DNA from: Apostichopus japonicus
Taxonomy: Eukaryota > Echinodermata > Holothuroidea > Aspidochirotida > Stichopodidae
Direction of reading: 5' to 3'
Assembly: GCF_037975245.1 (NCBI RefSeq)
Contig: NC_092571.1
Coordinates: 17,791,917-17,855,916 of the forward strand
DNA: 64,000 bases
Part shown: positions 40,101 to 55,100 of the stretch, in pieces
Numbering within the stretch: position 1 is the stretch's first letter
Layout: the number at the start of each line of letters is the position of its first letter
Program-made: the position numbers and the translations under genes
Notes under the pieces: generated by a model
The model's database searches: none
Told to the model about the DNA's origin: nothing
Seen by the model: only the letters and a program-made list of their open reading frames with translations

Positions 40101-43100
40101 AAGAAAGAGAGAGAGAGGTGGAGATACAGTGTAGAGTAGAGGAACAATTTTCTTCCTTCACCTGGTTCAAAACCCAAATTTGGTTCAAAATTTTGAAAAT
40201 TTGACATGGAATGCATTTGATTGTCAAGTGCATGATAATATATCAAGTAAAAATATAGTGAATTTGACAAAGTGAAAGTAGTCATCCTCAATAGGTACAA
40301 AAATAAAAGTTAACATTTACATCTTATTAACCTTTATCAAAATCATCCTGTGCAGATTTCATCCCACCCACCATTGAGGGCTGTCCCTCAGACATACGGC
40401 TACCTGGACCAGCAAACGTCCAATGCCAGTCCGTGGTATGGATGGTGCCGACTGCCACTGACAACCTCCCCGGAGTAGTTTCCGTGTCAAGCAGCTACAA
40501 CCCTGGGGACTGCTTTCCGTTCGGAGACACTGTTGTGATCTACACGTTCACTGACCTTTCGCTAAACAGGGCAACGTGTGCATTCATTGTGAACGTTTTC
40601 CTAGTTGGTGAGTTTTCTTCACGGTTTAATTAAATGAGCTGTAAAGTTTTTTTATCTCAAATGTTATTCACCCTGTTTGATACTAAAATTTTAGTAACAA
40701 TTTACGTCAGCTTGGCAGGTCAAGTTTCCATTTCAAGATATTTAGGAAAAGTTTTTTAAAGATTTACCAATTTGCATATTCTGAAGGGGCTGACAAGGGT
40801 CAGAAAGGTTGATGACCTTGTACAAATTATTGTTTCCATGAATAAGAAATTTACTAAAGCTATAGTGCATAAGTGCCATTTAATATACTAGCATTAATCA
40901 TAAATTATAACCTGGTTTATTTTCTATTTTCAATACTACTACTAAGTGGGAAGGCGTTGTGGTCAAGTGGTTAAAGCAGTGGACTGGTGATCTAAGGATT
41001 ACAGGTTGGAGCCCTGGCCAGATCATTGCGTTGTGTCCATGGGCAAGGCCAAATTGCAAGGCACTTTATCTCCATTGCCTCTCTTCACCCAGGTGTATGA
41101 ATGGGGACTTGCGAGGTTACTTGTAAATATAGTTGCGTGCGCTGGTTTGTGGCTGCACCCTATGGGAAGTCCCCTGGGAGACATGTGGTTGTGGTGCACT
41201 GTGGTGCCCCATGAGAGATTGATTGAATTGTGCACACTTTAGTGTGTAGGTGTGACAAGTTACCAATGACCAAGGCTAAGTTGTAAAGCGCTATGATCTC
41301 GATGTAGCAGCGCTATATAAGTGTCTAATATGTATCTAATATGTAAGTGGGATCAAGTGTATTTTGAAACCCGAGAGAGGACTTTTATTATGCAAAACGG
41401 AACTTTGTTGTTTCAAGACTGTTTGTATAGTTTTGTGTTCAGGTTTATCGTTCATCTCTTCTGACTCATCGCGTTGTTTAATTCTTTCTTGTCTTTCTAC
41501 AAACAAACAGATGTGACTCCGCCTACCGTTACAGACTGTCCAAGTGACATTGTTCTTCAGGGTTCAACCGGTTCACCGTGTCAAGTCATATCTTGGAGGG
41601 AGCCTGTTGCCGTGGATGAGAGCGGTGGATTTGTCTCAGTGCAAAGGTCAAACTCACCTGGAGAGTGTTTCATGTTTGGGTCTACTCTGGTGAGGTATAC
41701 CTTCACAGATGCCGCCGGTAACCAGGCTCGCTGCACGTTCTCTGTACAGATCAATTTTCCAGGTATGAAAACCATTCAACACAAATACGTCGACTTTGAT
41801 TTTATACTCCGTTTCTTGTGAATACGACATGTATGTAGCGTTTATAGCCCTTCCACCTCTCTAGAAATTACCAACAGACTAACCACATATTTTAAGCAAA
41901 GACATAATGGTGCCTGACAGTTGAACTGCACCAGTCTCAGTTGCAACTGATGTTGTTTTATACTATATGCCAAATATGTGTATGTGCAATGTCGCCCTCT
42001 ATGTTCTATACCGAGTTGAAGGGGTGATGAGGTTCTGTGAACTTCATCTTCACAATTTGCGCGTAACATTACTCTTGGTGATCATAACACATGTGATGGC
42101 AATTGTATTAGAGACATACATGTACAGTAAAACCTATCTTTAGTCAACTGCAAATATCAAAAACATCATGCCGTTTGAACACTTGCCCTTTGCGATTTCA
42201 AACCAATGTATAGTACAGACTACATTTCAAATTGGTTCAGCTCTTTGAAGATTGAACTGAAGATGATGGAGATTTGAAGAGGGGTATATTACCTTGGGCA
42301 CCACAATACAAAGACATGAAGTACACACTGTCATTATCTCTTCTCATTTTGAATTTTGTGTGTTGCATACATGTAATCACCTCTCACCATCTATCTCCTT
42401 CTCTTCCTCATTGTCTCTCTTACAGATACCGTGCCGCCTGTCATCTCAAACTGCCCAGAGGATATCACACTCCAGTCATCTATGACCGAAGGTTGCCTGA
42501 ACGTAAACTGGATCGAACCGACCGCAACGGACGACACCTCGGTGCCGATTCTACTGGAACGTTCGCACGCTCCCGGACTGTGCCTGCCGGGTGGTAGTAC
42601 CTTGGTGACGTACCGCTTTGCAGACCTGGAAGGAAATGAACAAATCTGCTCTTTCATTGTTCAAGTCAACTTTAGAGGTGGGTCGTCAAAGTGTCAAGTG
42701 ATTTGTCATTGTCCTAACTTTTGTCATAATGCAAGTCATTACTAAACATGTTTCAAGTATTTAAAAAAATGTTAACATGTCCAGTCTTAAATGCCAAAAA
42801 ATGTGCCATTTAAAGAAGAAAACAACAAGGAGAACACTATGATTGGTCATTTGAGGTCAACAACGGACAAATTTTTGAATGCTATTACATCATGATATCT
42901 CACACCGGAAATTTGACGATGTCAGCTAATTTCTAAAAGATGCAGCCTAATTAAGGCACTTGTGTCAAAGGTATAGGATGCTGAAGGAGGTTGCTGCAGA
43001 GCAAGGGCGGCGGAAGCACTTTTAATCTGGGGGGGCACTGACGTCGAAGGGCACTTTGCAGAAATTCGATTGGACTGATGCAGCCTGATATTTAGTACCC

Positions 43101-46100
43101 TTTATAACTCTTATTGTATTATCTTATTTGCGTATACACATCACTCCATCAACGCCGGCCCGCCCCCCACCCTCAAGGAAAATATGCATACTAGCACTGC
43201 AATATCCAATGTGCAAATTGGGAAACAAGGAACAAGTTTTCTTTTGAGACAGAATGAGGTGAAATCATGCCAGTTGCTAATGTAGGAACTTCCGAATTAG
43301 AGTGTATTTCTTGTTAATATCTTAACAAATTTTTTTCCATTCGAAATAGCTTTGAGTTTGACCCTCAGAAATTCATTAAAAGTCAGGGGCGTAGCAAGGA
43401 TTTGCAAAGTTGTATGCACGACTATCTGAGCGGAGCGCCACCATCGGTTGGCGCGGAGCGTACAAGAAAATTGTTGGTTTTACAATGCCCCCAGATGGCC
43501 GGAAACGGCACCTCCCGTGTGTTCATTCTGGTTCCCTGGCCTCTTGCTAACTTGAGACACCTCAATTTTTATGTAGAAAAAGGGCACATTTTTAACCTGA
43601 GGAAAAGTGGGGGGGCACGTGCCCCCTGTGCCCCCCCGGTTCCGCCGCCCTTGTTGCAGAGACTCCAGCCAAGCTGCATAGGATATAGCACTACAGTTTT
43701 ACACAGTAGGCTGCTCTTCTACTGGCCTGCTGTGATAATATCTATTGTTTTGATATTTGATTCAGCCCAGCTGCAGTGGATTATGGCTGCAGCTGTTTTT
43801 TTTTTCACACAGTGCCTATAAATTACATTATCAACATCTCATTGCAACTTTGATTTTAACTCCCTGCCTTTGATACAGAGGTATGGCCAGAGATGTTGAA
43901 TAATTTTCTATCCTATTGCAACAGCCGTGCATATTTCTTAAAAATCAAAGAACACATATATAAAAACCTTCTTTTTTTTCTTTTCTCGGTACAGACAATG
44001 AACCCCCTACTGTGATTGGCTGTCCGTCTGATATCACGCTGGTAGCGGAAGGGAATGCACCGTGCGTCACAGCGCGATGGACAGATCCCTTTGTCGTCGA
44101 CAACGGACCCGGTGAAGTCGTCACCACGCAGACGTCGATGTCCGGGAACTGTTTTGCTCTTGGAGATACGTTGGTTTCGTACATATTCACGGATAGCTCC
44201 GGAAACATTGCTACTTGTACCTTTAACGTGAACATATTCAGAATAGGTGAGTAAAATAGGGATCACAAAGTTACGCTCTGTAGTCGGGCTTCACTAGTTT
44301 TCATATCCCTTTGTTATTGTAATCTTTTCCCCCCTAACATATATGTATAAACATGATTATTTTTGTGTTTGTGTAAGTAAGCATACATGTTTATATTAAC
44401 ACGGGTGTTTATGTATGTATGTATATGCATATACTTCAATATATATATATGTATATAGGTGTGTGTGTATTTGTATTTGTATTCAATTGTGAATGTATGC
44501 ATATGTATTTTGGGTGGTGGGGGTGAGGTGGGTGGGTTATACGTATTTGGTTGGTGTGTGGGTGGATATAAGTGTTACTGTTTTCTTGTATTGTTCTTTC
44601 TATTTACTTATGGGAGCGCTCTATTAGACAAGCCCTCTGGGTTTTGTGGAATGCTTCCTTTCAAAATTTGCCCTGTTGTTGATATGTTTTGTCACTTAGT
44701 TAACTTCTCTGTATTTATATTGTGAAGAAACAAATAAATGAAATGAAATGAATATCTTAAAAGGCCTCTCACACTGAAAAGGGTTATTAGGTAGGGATCA
44801 GGGGAGGGTGGATCGCCATGGCTCTCATAGTATTTAGATCAATGTTTTCTACACGGTCTGTAGACAATTTCAGCACAACTGGTTGTTGGTCTGACTTCTT
44901 CTAGTTCCAACTCCCCCCCGATATCACTCTCCATCTTAACCCTGTTATGGGGGTCCTGCCTTACTCTTGTATGTTTGCTATGTTTTACATCAGGGAGCTG
45001 ACATTTCAAAGTGTCAGTCCTTGATATGGATGGCTATCAGTTAATTTATAAAAAGTGTATTATTTAAGCAGTATCGTTTATTAGGGTCTCACTGTCAATT
45101 AGGGTCTCACTGTCAATTGTAAAACTACAAAATTCTCTATCAGTGATCACCTGATGCAAAAGATCAGTAGGAAATAGCAGGCCATCTTAATCACAAAGTT
45201 TTTTTTATATTGATGTTCCTAGATGTGTTACCACCTCTCATTTCAAAATAGCAGACCATCTTAATCACAAAGTTTCATTATTGATGTTCCTAGATGTGAT
45301 ACCACCTGTCATTTCAAATTGTCCCGCCGACATCACCCTCGAAGCATTCAACAACGATCAGTGCGTCTCGGTCAATTGGATAGAGCCGTTTGGAGTGGAT
45401 GAAAGTCCAGGAGATGTCACGATTCGGGATCGGACCAGTCGTCCCGGTGATTGCTTCCCTGTCGGAGAGACGGTAGTTACCTATGTCTTCAGAGATGTTG
45501 CAGGAAACACTGCCATCTGTACCTTCACCATCAACATCACACCTAGAGGTTTGTAGATAAAGAGACCCTCAACCTGCAGGGATTAGATTTCCTTTGAAGA
45601 ATCACACTATTACAGCAGGATATATAGGTCATAGCGTCAAGCTGGAATGCAGAAAAGTTTCCAATAAATTAAATATATTGATACTTTAAGAATTGAAGAA
45701 AGTTCACTCGAGGCATCTATAGAAATTATGTCACTCTTATACTGTTTTTCTATTGGGCCACTGATAATTAAGAATGTGACTTGGTTTTATTTCCTTAGTT
45801 TCTCACAGGAAAAGAAGGTTTCTGAAGTGATAAATAAGATAAGATTTATGAAGTTAAAAACCGAAAAACGATGATGTTCTTTAGATCATTACATATTACA
45901 TACAGAATGTTTATTTCTTACAAGTGACAATTGTTTGCATCAAAAGTTTTATATTTGAGGAAAAGTTGTGTGTTTGTTGCTTTGTCTGTTTGTCTTTGGT
46001 TGGGTTTTGTCAAATTTAAATCAACGAACTAGTTTAGAAATGAATTATATTTCTCTGGTTTATGTACTAATTAGAAAGGAGGAAACGTAAACATATGGTG

Positions 46101-49100
46101 TAACAAAGAATCACACTCAGTATTAAACCCTGTCCAGTCCTAAAGATGTGTAAAAGTAAGTTGGCCTGATGTTTCGATCCTAGCAGGATCTTCTTCAATG
46201 ACTGAATGACAAGTAACAGTAACAGAAGGGACAAAAACACGCACAGAATACAGACAGGTTAATGAGCATGGTAAACACAAAGGGGTAGATGTAAGGGGAT
46301 TAGTAGACAAGGGATGGAGAGAAGAAAGAAAGAAACCAACAGGGGAAGAAGAGAGGTAGGAGATAAACAGTGGAGGGACAAAGAGAGGATTAAGGGAAGG
46401 GGTAGGGAGAAAGTTCTAAAGATGGCAGAGGAAAGGAATTCATGACTTTCATGAGGAGAGTATTTCTCCGTCTTATCTTTTATTTCATTCATTTGTTTCT
46501 TCATCTCTGACACATTCCTCTGCTGGTTTCAGATGATAACCCACCCGTGGTTATATCTTGCCCGAACGACATGAGCCTGGAACTTTTGTCGAACAGCCAG
46601 TGCCTCGTCGTCACCTGGGGAGACCCCATCGTTATTGATGACCGGACTGGCCAAATAGCCACAACGCAGACAGCTTTCTCGGGAGAGTGCTTTCCTGTTG
46701 GAATACGGAATGTGCTGTACACCTTCACTGATGTAGCAGGAAATTCTGCCACTTGTACATTCACAGTAACCATTGTAAGAAGAGGTGAGATATCCCAACC
46801 AGATCAGCTTCTTCCTGAATTACATTAAGTATGGAAGTGGGGGGGAGGGGGGTGAGGGGAGGAGGAACATTGTAGGGGTTGGTTTCTTTCCTTCAAGGTA
46901 TATATGGGAGGGGGAGGAGAGTGGTTTTGTTAAACTTATAGCAGGTCAGCGAGATCAGTGGTGTAGGTGTTAGTCAGTCTTTTTATATATGTAGAGGTGC
47001 ATATGGAACAGTATTCATACTTTTTGTTACGGATACAAGAAAATTTATATTTACAACAGAACACAATAAAAATCAAAAGGATGGGTGAAGCGGCAAGATT
47101 TCACAAAACTATGTCAAACTGTGGTTTTCTGTCCTGCCACAATTATACCTTTACCTAGAAACATACCTCACACATTGAACAAATGTACTTTTGTCTATTA
47201 ACCTCTCTAATAGACTGGAAGGGGGGGGGGGGGGTCTTGATCACATTACCAGCAATAAGGTTTGGTCGGTGATCCTCACGGTTGAAGGAACAATAAGTGA
47301 TCTGTCAATATATAGGCATCTGCATGCTCTTCCTCTTTAAACTGGGGGATCTCAATAGGTGGACTGAGGGGCCAAATCTGGCCAGCAGGAGATTTCATTG
47401 TATTCCACAAAAAGGAAGTCATGGCCCACTATCTTGCAGTACTCGTTTAAACAGACCTTTAGGCCCACCCTGTATGTTACTAAATCTATGTAGTCTGAGA
47501 GGTTGGTACTCTATAACCCTTTGCATCGACCAAGTTTAGCCCTCATATGTAATAAATTGAGAACCCCAGCTCTAAGTGCTGGGCCAAAGAGGATAGCACA
47601 ATCTCTGCTGGGAATATATTATAATATGCTTATCTGTTTTAATATTTAATAAAGAACTCGGTGCCTATCTGTTTAATTTTCACAGATGATACTCCTCCTG
47701 AAATCAGTAACTGTCCTACGGATATCATGCTGTTGATGACCCCAAACACAGAATGCTTAGCAGTTTCATGGATTGAGCCTACAGCCAGAGATTCTTCACC
47801 ACCCATCACAAGGACCGTCACCCATCCAACAGGAACGTGTTTCGAACAAGGATTGACCACTGTCACATATTCCTTTGTGGATGCAGTTGGGAACATCGCT
47901 AGGTGTTCTTTCGATGTGTCGATTCAGATACTCGGTGAGAGTAAAATTAAATTTATTTTTGCAGTTCAAGGTTTGTTGACATATTGTTTAATGACATATA
48001 TCAAAAGCAGCTGATTAATCGATCGATCAATCATTCAAAGGAAGGGTCAATTAATCAATCAATCGTTGATTTGAACAATAAATCAGTAATATAACAATCA
48101 GGTTGTCAATCATATTATCAATCAATCAAAAGGACAATCAATCAAAAAACGATGAATCAATCAATAAAACATCCAATCATTTAGTCAGGCACAGAAATAA
48201 TTGAATTCAATCAATTGAACTATGAATCAATGAATCAAAAGAACAAACAATCAAAAAACAATGAATCAATAACAAAAAAGTCCAATCATTTAGTCAAACA
48301 CAGAAACAATTGAATTCAATCAATTGAACTATGAATCAAAAGAACAATCAATCAATCAAAAGGACAATCAATCAAAAAACAATGAATCAATCAATAAAAC
48401 ATCCAATCATTTAGTCAAACACAGAAACAATTGAATTCAATCAATTGAACTATGAATCAAAGCAACAATCAATCAATCAAAAGGACAATCAATCAAAAAA
48501 CAATGAATCAATCAATAAAACACCCAATCATTTAGTCAAACACAGAAATATTTGAATTCAATCAATTGAACTATAAATCAATGAATCAAAAGAACAATCA
48601 AGCAATTAAAATTCAATGAATCAATAAAAGAAACAACCAATTATTTAATCAAGCACAGGAATAATTGCATATTCATGTCATATATAGTTTTAAGGTCAAC
48701 AGTAATGCCCCTCAAAATTTGGAATGTAAAGCTTGCTCTAATTTTCAATTTACAAGTGCTTGACTGGTAAAAGTCCCAGCAATCCTAACTATTAAATAAA
48801 AAGGATAACTTAATGAGACAAAACTTCAGTTAGCTTCAGATACTTTCACTGTAGTAGTTAGTAATCAGTTATTAATTTCTATATTAATTATTTTAAATTT
48901 TGCCAAGTTTGTTCATTCATGACCACCTTTGTTTATTCTAGTGTCATTCTTGGGCCAAAAGTTATGGGGTTTTTTCCTGTCATACATATGCATACTTTAG
49001 GTAAATGTATATTCATAGGACAAATTAACGACCCCCAACATTTTCTCCTCAATTCAGACAATACAATCATTGTAATTGCTCAATGGAAACAATACAATTG

Positions 49101-52100
49101 AAACAGATATTCCAATTTAAAATGTTCAGCAAACTATAAGAAGAAACTTTGCAGAAAGTTTGAAGAAACCAATAAATGCAAAATTTACAATGTTCAGCCT
49201 ATTACAGCCTATTACATTAAAGATAGAAAATGCTTGCAAACCGAAATTGCTTCTCTACTGCAATAGGCCTATTTAGGTTCATGTATACATTGAGAGGGTT
49301 TGATAGAATTACCACAACAACCAAAAAACAAAAACAAAAAAAAAACAATGATGAGATGTTCAACAATCGGCACTTTTGTAAGATCAATAAAAGCAGAGAT
49401 CTTTTCTCATCGTTCTGCAGTTTAAATTTGGGTTCAGTTTAATCCAAATATTACCTTTTGTTACTCTTCTACTATTTTACAGACACTGTTCCTCCTAGGA
49501 TTACCTTTTGTCCCAATGACATCACCCAAAACTCCCCTGTGCCAGGCGGCTGTACTGTAGTAACATTTCCAGAGCCCACTGCTGTAGATGAAAGCAATGG
49601 ACAGTTAACAGTTATTCAAAGTCACAGGTCTGGAGACTGCTTCCAGACGGGCAGTACCACAGCCATCTCGTACGTATTCCTGGATCCCGCAGGAAACAGG
49701 GCCTCGTGCACTTTCAGTGTACGAATAGATGTTCCAGGTAATATATTTTACCCTGCAGGTGATATCGAAAACGGAGAAAAAAGTCAAACTTTTAAAAAAA
49801 GATTAACGAAAAAAGATTATCGTCGGTGTTTGCCCCAAAATTTCAGCGTACTTCAAAGTATTATATTAAATTTAAATTTTTTTTAAAAAATTTCCAAAAG
49901 TATTTTCCTTAATAGGCTCTGATCATCTAATGATATTTTTTATTAAGTAACACATTTGAATGCCTCCTGTTTATATATATTTATATTTATACTGGAAATA
50001 AAAAAATGAAAAAAAGGCAAAATGCTTCAAATACTTGTTGAAATTTGAGTGACCATTATTTAAATGTAATTTATTGAAATTTGTTTGAAATTTATTGAAA
50101 TTTATTTGAAATTTATTGAAATTTATTGAAATTTATTTGAAATTTATTGAAATTTGAGTGACCATTATAAGACTTTTTAGCATATTCTAGCATATTTGGA
50201 GGTCAGTACTGATGACTTTTGGTAATAACATTGGGCAATGAAATCTCCACTTCTCATGCTGTCTCTATCAGTTGGCAACATGTGATTCTTTCAGAGCATG
50301 TACCCTGTTACCATTCAGTAATAAATTAATTTACCATGTTCCAGTTCCTTCTTGATGAGGTTTGCAGGGTAACCATGTTGTTTGCATAAATTTACATACT
50401 AGTAGTGAGACTTGAGTCTCAAAAAACATCGAAAAGGAAAAATATCAAAGTTTGTTTAGAATTCCCTTACAGTGTTGTGTAAAATGTATATATCAATGTT
50501 TTTTTGGCTTCTTCAACGACAGATACTCAATTACCTGTCATTAGTGGATGTCCATCTAACATCATGTTGACCCTTCCTGTCGGTCAGACCTGCATAACGA
50601 CTGTTTGGGTCCCGCCAACCGCCACAGATAACAACGGTCAAGTCACCTCAACATCATCCGTTGATCCAAACACTTGTTTCTCGGAAGGAACGAACCCGAT
50701 CGTTTATATTTTCACTGATTCGTCTGGCAATTCTGCAATGTGTACATTCTTCATCATAGTGCTACGGCCCGTAGGTGAGGAATTAGCCTGTCAGTCTATT
50801 ACATACAACTTAGGTTTATATTCTGTAGCAACAGGGAAACCTTCCGTTTACTTAAAGCTGGTCTCTTACGAATAACTGATCAGTGAACCCTGTGGTAGAA
50901 TGTGAAAGAGTTGCTCGACATGTGTACCTATGAAAATATTTTAAAAATCTTGAGGATATTTTTGTTTTAATGTTCCTGGACTCTTTAACAGAGGGATGAG
51001 AATTGTTCTTAGCATCTGGCCACTTTCTGTAATATCTAGGGAGGAGGATTATAGCATCTGATTCACAATATACTACAGTGAATGTATGGCATAATTATGT
51101 TGTAAGAGCAGAGAAAGAAAGTAAGCTTATACCACTCTTTCAAAGTGTAAGAAAGAAGGTAAAGCACAACAGCCATAGAGGACTCCGCATCAGAATTTAG
51201 GCAAAGAGCCTATAGTCTCTTAGATCTTGGTAGATTTTTAAACCAGGGACGCCCTAGAAAATCACATAAATGCAGTGGTGTGCGCAGGATTTCAAAGTTG
51301 GGGGTGGGGGTAAGCCCCTGTCCCCCATCCCACTTGGGCAACCGTCACATAAATAAATGTGAAGGCATGGGGTGGTGGTTAGACTACCTGCCTCACAATT
51401 GTTAGTTTCCCCCGGTTCAAATTTCATTTGGATCTAGATTTTTCTAACTATCTACTATGCTGTGTTGTTGGGTACTGTAGTCATCTGTGAATTTGGTGAA
51501 CTCTAGTTTGCAATAGATAAAAATGGGTAATGGGGTTTGGTTCTGTTCTTTCACTCGTTTTTTAACAAAGCTATTCACCAAGGCTGCTCTTATGTGGAGG
51601 TAAGTTCAAATGTGGAGGTAAGTTGTCAGATGCTCTTGTCTGTTGGATTGGAATGTTTTAATGGTAGTCATGAGTTCAGGAATGGCTGTTACAATTACAC
51701 ACCTGTAATTTCCTGAAAATTCATAGAAAAAAAGATGAATTTGATGAATTGGTGTTCATCCACTTAAGATGACATGGCTAGGGTCTCATATGAATATCTT
51801 CAGGCTTGAAGACCCAAGGGATACACCAAAAAACAAAACAAGAAGTGAAAGAAAGAAAAACATAGCTTACAATCACAGCATTCCTCCCAGCATTGCTAAG
51901 AAAAAAAACATTTTTAATTTGTTTTTTATACATTTTTTGGTTATATATTTCCATTTAGATATCACACCACCTGTCGTGGTGACTTGTCCCGATTCTTTCA
52001 CGATAATGCTACCACCGGGACAAAACTGTATTGCAGTCAGATGGATCGAGCCCTTGGTAACGGATGATAGCGGTACAGTGTCAGTCCTGTCCCAGACTAT

Positions 52101-55100
52101 CAACCAAAATGATTGTTTACAAGCAGGAAATAATCTTGTGGCTTATACTTTTGTCGATCCTTCTGGAAACATGGCAACTTGTCAATTTACGGTCCAAGTT
52201 GATGCAGGTATGAGATGCTGTTTTCTAATACTGGTGTTTATCCTATTCGCTAAGTAGTCCCCAAAGTTTTTGGAATGGCCACCCAAAGTTCCCCTCCTTC
52301 TTTTTCCTGGCCCATTATACCCACTTTTGTCTTATCATTTTGTGCACACTGTGAATCAGAATTTGAAAGGATAATCAACGGTCTAGATACTTTAGCAGAA
52401 AAATAGAAGTGGCAGAGTAGACAAAATTCATTAAATTAAAGTCGAAATTTAAAGTCCCAATTGTACTTGATACCTTAATTTACATGCAAAACAAACATGC
52501 CTGCACCAATGTATCTGCTTTAAGTGCAACAATGCCATTTCCCCAAGAAATTCACTCATGACCCCCCCCCCCCCCCCTTGCTTGCAGCTATCTCTCAGAT
52601 AAACTATGCTTACAGCAGGGGTCTCTGTTTGCCAAACCTAAGTGAACCAGTGTTAAATTATCAGTAATTATTGCAGAAATTATTTCTATAATCCGGGGCA
52701 TCAATCCGAGATGGCAGAGGGGGTCAGTCAATGGCTAAAACTGGTGGAAGTATGATGTTACCCCTCCAAATAATTACTAGTGTATGGATAACAAACGTTA
52801 GATATGATAATTTGGATAGTATTTTTCCAATGATCTAAAACAGTACACTGTACAGGTTTAATCATATTTTGAGTAGTTGAACACCTTTTTTTTCAAAAAT
52901 CAGGTACTGCCTGGTAGCAGGATGATGTTTAATTGACATTAATGTTTACAAATAAATTTTTGATATGTATGTTATATGGAATTATTTGAATCAATGCAAC
53001 TAATTTAGTTCCTATGTATATAATAGAGTTTCAGTCAGGTTTTCATTGTTGATACCCTTTATAGAATAAAATAATAAAGATACTATATTATATGTTGTTG
53101 TGAAATTCCCTTGGATTGACCAAACACTTATTAAATGTTCACGAAAAGCATTTCATCAATGTTCATAAACCCCCCCCCCCCCACAAAACAAGGTCCTCTG
53201 ACCCACTCGTTCATGTTCCTTGTGATGTCATCCAGTGAACAATACAGTTTGTTTGATAATAATCTTCTGCTCTAGTAAAATGAATATTCATGTGATTAAT
53301 TTTCAGTGGATATCACACCACCTGTCGTGGTGACTTGCCCCGATTCTTTCACGATAATGCTACCACCGGGACAAAACTGTATTGCGGTCAGATGGATTGA
53401 GCCCTTGGTAACGGATGATAGCGGTACAGTGTCGATCTTATCCCAGACTATCAACCAAAACAATTGTTTACAAGCAGGAAATAATCTTGTGGCTTACACT
53501 TTTGTCGATCCTTCTGGAAACCCGGCAACTTGTCAATTTACGGTCCAAGTTAACACAGGTTCGTGTCTATCACTTTAATATTCTTCTATGTTAGATTGTA
53601 TTAGATTATTGTCCTCTAGCATAACATGCAAATGCAAGTAAAACACCTAAGTTTATTCAAGTAGAACTGTCTGAAACTACAGGACACCTCCCTGTTGACT
53701 CCTTGATGCCAAACAACTTCCGCCACTGGAGGGCCACCGAGATGTTGATGGTGAAAATTGGGGTCACCAAGTAAAACAAAATTGAAATACCAGAGGCCTG
53801 GACCATAAATGAATAGAACATGTTTGAGATTCATTATCAATGTGCAACAAAATCTTGTGGGGTTAAACATTAAATTTCTGACTGATGAGATGATGAGATC
53901 ATGCCAGGGTCTTGCAGAAAGGGCAATCAATTCGGGAAATGGTCATTCAGGTTGCAGCGAAGACCAGTGCAATTCCCCCCACCCCCCACCCCCCCGTCCC
54001 TCTCTTCTATATAAATATGAGATGCTGTTTTCTAATACTGGTGTTTATCCTATTCATTTTGTAGTCCCCAAAGTTTTTGGAAGGGCTACCCAAAGTTCTT
54101 CTCCTTCTTTTCCTGGCCCATTATACCCACTTTTGTCTTATCATTTTGTGCACACTGTGAATCAGAATTTGAAAGGATAATCAACGGTCTAGATACTTTA
54201 GCAGAAAAATAGAAGTGGCAGAGTAGACAAAATTCATTAAATTAAAGTCGAAATTTAAAGTCCCAATTGTACTTGATACCTTAATTTACATGCAAAACAA
54301 ACATGCCTGCACCAATGTATCTGCTTTAAGTGCAACAATGCCATTTCCCCAAGAAATTCACTCATGACCCCCCCCCCCCTTGCTTGCAGCTATCTCTCAG
54401 ATAAAGTATGCTTACAGCAGGGGTCTCTGTTTGCCAAACCTAAGTGAACCAGTGTTAAATTATCAGTAATTATTGCAGAAATTATTTCTATAATCCGGGG
54501 CATCAATCCGAGATGGCAGAGGGGGTCAGTGGCCCTGTCAATGGCTAAAACTGGTGGAAGTATGATGTTACCCCTCCAAATAATTACTAGTGTATGGATA
54601 AACAAACAATAGATATGATAATTTGGATAGCATTTTTCCAATGATCTAAAACAGTACACTGTACAGGTTTAATCATATTTTGAGTAGTTGAACACCTTTT
54701 TTTCAAAAATCAGGTACTGCCTGGTAGCAGGATGATGTTTGATTGACATTAATGTTTACAAATAAATTTTTGATATGTATGTTATATGGAATTATTTGAA
54801 TCAATGCAACTAATTTAGTTCCTATGTATATAATAGAGTTTCAGTCAGGTTTTCATTGTTGATACCCTTTATAGAATAAAATAATAAAGATACTATATTA
54901 TATGTTGTTGTGAAATTCCCTTGGATTGACCAAACACTTATTAAATGTTCACGAAAAGCATTTCATCAATGTTCATAAACCCCCCCACAAAACAAGGTCC
55001 TCTGACCCCCCCCGTTCATGTTCCTTGTGATGTCATCCAGTGAACAATACAGTTTGTTTGATAATAATCTTCTGCTCTAGTAAAATGAATATTCATGTGA

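Noticed and set aside
40950-41020. Possible tRNA gene
   Set aside because: A and B boxes are present but the stems do not close, and the sequence continues into a SINE body with target duplication.
43402-43821. 139-residue open frame
   Set aside because: Lies across the end of a hAT-like element; proline/GC-rich without any domain.
51362-51430. Possible tRNA gene
   Set aside because: Acceptor and T-arm pairings fail; a tRNA-derived repeat fragment is more likely.
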